Assembly (NCBI RefSeq): GCF_044962685.1
Contig: NZ_JBBKTX010000010.1
Coordinates: 62,001-126,000 of the forward strand
Reading direction: 5' to 3'
DNA length: 64,000 bases
Source of the DNA: Oceanobacter antarcticus
Lineage (GTDB): Bacteria > Pseudomonadota > Gammaproteobacteria > Pseudomonadales > Oceanobacteraceae
Positions within the stretch are counted from its first letter, which is position 1. Every line of letters starts with the position of its first letter. Of this stretch, positions 61,087 to 64,000 are shown in pieces. Both the position numbers and the translations under genes were made by a program. Under the pieces are notes generated by a model. That model did not search any database. It was not told the origin of the DNA and saw nothing but the letters and a program-made list of their open reading frames with translations.

Positions 61087-63225
61087 ATGTACGCTGGACA
61101 ATCGGTTACGCTGAAAATGGCCGACTCGGGAATCGCCGAGTTGATTCTGGATGCCAATGGGGCTTCCGTTAATGTATTGAATGCTCATCTGCAGGATGAG
61201 CTGGGACAGGCCCTGGCGGCGCTGGGTACTCGTGCTGATGTGCGTGGGTTGTTGATTTACAGCGCCAAACCAGCTTTTGTGCTGGGTGCGGATATTACCG
61301 AGTTTACCGAACTGTTCGGAATGCAGGCCGCCGATATTTCCCGTTGGGCTGGCAAGGTGCATGGCTTGTTCAACACCATTGAAAAATTGCCTTACCCCAC
61401 CGTTGCCGCTGTGAATGGTATGGCGCTGGGAGGTGGTCTGGAGCTGTCGCTGGCAGCCGATTTTCGTGTTGCCGACAAGGCTGCCAAACTCGGATTACCA
61501 GAGGTCACATTAGGTATTTGCCCTGGCTGGGGCGGCACCGTGCGTTTGAGCCGCCTGGTTGGTGCCGAAGCGGCATTGGGCTGGATGTTGTCAGGCAAAC
61601 CGGTGAAGGCCGCCCAGGCATTGACGCAAGGGGGGCTGGATGCGGCGGTTGAAGCCGATCAGCTGCTCGACACGGCACGCACGTTATTAAAAGAAGCCAT
61701 GGCAGGTGAGCGTGACTACCTTGCTAACCGTCTCCGCAAGCAGGCCGCACTCGACAATAACGCGGCCACTGCGGCGGCGATGGAAAGCCTGAAGCAAACG
61801 TTGGGCAAGGGCCTGGACGTCCGTTATCCGGCGGCTCCGGCGATTCTGGCCACCGTCACCAGCGCCATGACCGAAGATTTTCACAAGGCGCTGGCAATGG
61901 AAGCCAAAACCTTTGGTGAGCTGGCCAGTGGTGTTGAAGCAAAAAACCTCGTTGGCCTGTTCCTGAATGACCAATACCTCAAGCGCGAAACCAAGCGCTG
62001 GGCCAAACAGGCACATCCGGTTGCCAAGGCCGCTGTTCTCGGTGCCGGTATCATGGGCGGCGGTATCGGTTATCAGGCGGCGCTGAACGGCACTCCGATG
62101 CTGATGAAAGACATTAACCAGGAAGCACTGGATCTGGGCATGAGCCATGCTGGCAGTATTCTGGATCGCAGTATCAGCAAAGGACGCATGACCGAAGCCG
62201 GCAAAGAAAAAGTCCTCTCCGGTATTCACCCGACTTTGACGTATGAAGGCTTTACTGAAGTTGATTACGTGGTCGAGGCAGTGGTTGAGCGGCTGGATGT
62301 CAAACGCTCAGTATTGGCTGAGGTTGAACACAAGGTGCCCGACAGCGCCATTGTGGCAACCAACACCTCGACTATTTCTATCGATTTGCTGGCTGAGCAT
62401 TTGCAGCGCCCGGATAAATTCTGCGGCATGCACTTCTTTAATCCGGTACACGCGATGCAGCTGGTGGAAGTTATTCGTGGCAGCCAGACCAGCGACGAAA
62501 CCGTGGCTACCACAGTGGCCTTTGCGGCGGCGATGGGTAAAACCCCGATAGTGGTGAACGACTGTCCGGGCTTTCTGGTTAATCGTGTGCTGTTTCCGTA
62601 CTTCAACGGCTTTAACCGGCTGGTGATGGACGGGGTGGATTTTGAGCGCATCGACCAGGTGATGGAACAATTTGGCTGGCCCATGGGGCCGGCGTATCTG
62701 GCCGATGTGATTGGCCTCGATACCATGGTTCACGCCGACAAGGTGCTGGAGGATGGCTTCCCTGAACGTATGGGTCATGACGATCGCCCAATCATCGAAA
62801 GTCTGCTGGAACAAGATGCATTGGGGCAGAAAAACGGCGTCGGCTTTTACGAATACGGCACTGATGAACACGGCAAGCGCTACAAACGTCGCTCTGAAAA
62901 AGTGGCCGCCATTCTGGAACAACGGGTGACTCGCAGTACTGAAATCACCGACGCCGAGATCGTTGAGCGGATGATGATTCCCATGTGTCTGGAAACCGCA
63001 CGCTGCCTGGAAGAACACATCGTGGCCTCTGCCACTGAAGCCGATATGGGCCTGATTCTGGGTCTGGGCTTCCCGCGTTTCCGGGGCGGCGCGTTGCGTT
63101 ATATCGACAATTTGGGCGCTAACCTGTTTGCCGCCCAGGCCGATGCCCATGCGGAATGTGGCCCACTGTATTGTCTGACCGATGACATGCGAGCCATGGC
63201 CGAAAGCGGCAAGACCTTTTACTGA
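61087..63225 (+). CDS. FadB/FadJ-type multifunctional beta-oxidation protein
   Basis: A 712-residue protein. The N-terminal enoyl-CoA hydratase/isomerase domain (about 1-200) has ALGGGLELSLAADFRV and LPEVTLGICPGWGGTVRL with both catalytic Glu. The 3-hydroxyacyl-CoA dehydrogenase part begins AAVLGAGIMGGGIGYQAALNG (NAD site, about residue 318) and has HFFNPVHAMQLVEVIRG. It converts enoyl-CoA to 3-ketoacyl-CoA. The start at 61087 follows AAGGAG. It works with the upstream thiolase. Confidence 0.95.
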   Translation: MYAGQSVTLKMADSGIAELILDANGASVNVLNAHLQDELGQALAALGTRADVRGLLIYSAKPAFVLGADITEFTELFGMQAADISRWAGKVHGLFNTIEKLPYPTVAAVNGMALGGGLELSLAADFRVADKAAKLGLPEVTLGICPGWGGTVRLSRLVGAEAALGWMLSGKPVKAAQALTQGGLDAAVEADQLLDTARTLLKEAMAGERDYLANRLRKQAALDNNAATAAAMESLKQTLGKGLDVRYPAAPAILATVTSAMTEDFHKALAMEAKTFGELASGVEAKNLVGLFLNDQYLKRETKRWAKQAHPVAKAAVLGAGIMGGGIGYQAALNGTPMLMKDINQEALDLGMSHAGSILDRSISKGRMTEAGKEKVLSGIHPTLTYEGFTEVDYVVEAVVERLDVKRSVLAEVEHKVPDSAIVATNTSTISIDLLAEHLQRPDKFCGMHFFNPVHAMQLVEVIRGSQTSDETVATTVAFAAAMGKTPIVVNDCPGFLVNRVLFPYFNGFNRLVMDGVDFERIDQVMEQFGWPMGPAYLADVIGLDTMVHADKVLEDGFPERMGHDDRPIIESLLEQDALGQKNGVGFYEYGTDEHGKRYKRRSEKVAAILEQRVTRSTEITDAEIVERMMIPMCLETARCLEEHIVASATEADMGLILGLGFPRFRGGALRYIDNLGANLFAAQADAHAECGPLYCLTDDMRAMAESGKTFY

Positions 63226-63254
63226 GCAACTTTACTCTTTATTTATCAAGACCA

Positions 63255-63284
63255 CTGCCGCTCGGCTGAATCAGAGAGCGGCAG
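63255..63284 (+). other. Hairpin between the FadB-like and acyl-CoA dehydrogenase genes
   Basis: CTGCCGCTC and GAGCGGCAG form a perfect nine-base arm with a twelve-base loop. No T-run follows; it may be an mRNA processing or attenuation structure within the operon. Confidence 0.45.
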
Positions 63285-63305
63285 GGCTAACAAGGAAATC
63301 GATTT

Positions 63306-64000
63306 ATGAGTGATTATCAGCACCCTTATCGCGACGCGGAATTTGTACTGGAGCAGTTGGTTGGGTTTGACGCCCTGTGTGAAGCCGCTGGCCTGGAAGG
63401 CATTAACATGGAGTTGGCCAATACCGTTGTCGAGGAGGCTGGCAAGCTGGGGAGCGGCGTGTTGGCACCTTTGAACCAGGACGGTGATGAAAAAGGGGCC
63501 ACCATCAACGCGCAGGGTGTGCAGCAAACACCAGGCTTCAAGGAAGCCTACCAGCAAATGACGGAAGGTGGCTGGTTGTCATTGAATGCGCCGGAAGAGT
63601 TTGGTGGTCAGGGACTGCCCAAGGTACTGAGTACTGCGGTGAATGAAATCTGGCACTCGGCCAACATGGCCTTTGCACTGTGCCCATTGCTGAGCCAGGG
63701 TGCGATCGAAGCACTGGCGCACCATGGCAGTGATGACTTGAAAAACACCTACTTGCCGAAACTGATCTCTGGCGAGTGGACCGGTACCATGAACCTGACT
63801 GAACCGGATGCCGGTTCGGATCTGGCGGCAGTAAAATCCAAAGCTGTACCGGATGGCGACGCCTATCGCATCAGTGGCACCAAGATCTTTATCACCTGGG
63901 GTGATCACCAGATGACCGAGAATATCATTCATCTGGTGCTGGCGCGTTTGCCGGATGCGCCTGCCGGTGTCAAAGGTATCTCGCTGTTTATCGTGCCCAA
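63306..64000 (+). CDS. Acyl-CoA dehydrogenase, cut by the window edge
   Basis: The first about 231 residues of an acyl-CoA dehydrogenase. The start (DYQHPYRDAEFVLEQLVGFDALCEAAGLEGINMELANTVVEEAGKLGSGVL in segments) is the N-terminal extension of the large subgroup (PF12418-like), and LTEPDAGSDLAAVKSKA and ITWGDHQ are FAD/substrate motifs. The catalytic Glu and C-terminal domains are outside the window. It performs the first step of fatty-acid beta-oxidation with the previous two genes. Confidence 0.9.
   Translation, partial: MSDYQHPYRDAEFVLEQLVGFDALCEAAGLEGINMELANTVVEEAGKLGSGVLAPLNQDGDEKGATINAQGVQQTPGFKEAYQQMTEGGWLSLNAPEEFGGQGLPKVLSTAVNEIWHSANMAFALCPLLSQGAIEALAHHGSDDLKNTYLPKLISGEWTGTMNLTEPDAGSDLAAVKSKAVPDGDAYRISGTKIFITWGDHQMTENIIHLVLARLPDAPAGVKGISLFIVP

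Overview
The window reads as a chromosomal segment of a marine-type gammaproteobacterium, most likely of the Oceanospirillales or a close relative; no genus can be fixed from sequence alone. This rests on Pseudomonas-style flagellar promoters (three sites with ideal sigma-54 spacing), a Che2-like chemosensory cluster, an HsbA/HsbR/HptB partner-switch module, a GlyGly-CTERM-tagged extracellular nuclease, and Fur- and Zur-type operators. Base composition is moderate and coding density high. I saw no tRNA, rRNA, CRISPR array or intact prophage.

Left part (1-31 kb): housekeeping and accessory genes. In order: a GNAT/C39-peptidase-like fusion, a FrnE-type DsbA protein, a ferric-reductase-like flavocytochrome, a HEPN protein beside a short dispersed repeat, an inositol-phosphatase-family enzyme, divergent tesA/ybbA-ybbP, a CobW-family zinc GTPase behind a Zur-like box, a large NucH/ExeM-type nuclease, a three-gene kinase-CheY-CheX unit, a Fur-boxed pair ending in a flavodoxin, the rpsF-rpsR-(membrane protein)-rplI operon followed by dnaB, two tandem acetyltransferases, an ECF sigma/zinc-finger anti-sigma/DoxX operon, a DUF3095 protein and a FecI/FecR pair without its usual TonB receptor. 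A fused Ser/Thr phosphatase-kinase and a formate/nitrite channel follow on the minus strand.

Middle (32-35.5 kb): the mobile, repeat-rich part. It holds a degenerate IS256-type transposase remnant, a solitary AAA+ ATPase, and a 0.57-kb tandem array of a 138-bp unit, each unit carrying two oppositely oriented REP-like hairpins.

Right part (35.4-58.3 kb): one long flagellar and chemotaxis locus, all on the plus strand: fliEFGHIJ, then STAS-cheY-cheA-cheW-mcp-cheR-cheD-cheB, then hsbA-hsbR-hptB, then fliKLMNOPQ. Sigma-54-type promoters precede fliE, fliK and fliL. fliH contains a pure 6-bp tandem repeat coding for Glu-Pro. The expected fliR and flhB do not follow fliQ; a copy of the dispersed repeat lies there instead.

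Right end (58.5-64 kb): an AraC-type regulator divergent from a beta-oxidation cluster (thiolase, FadB/FadJ-type multifunctional protein, and an acyl-CoA dehydrogenase cut by the window edge). The least explained items are a roughly 160-245-bp repeat family with TCTCAAT-type terminal inverted repeats (three copies, each just after a stop codon), the REP array, and the orphan HEPN and AAA+ proteins lying beside such repeats.
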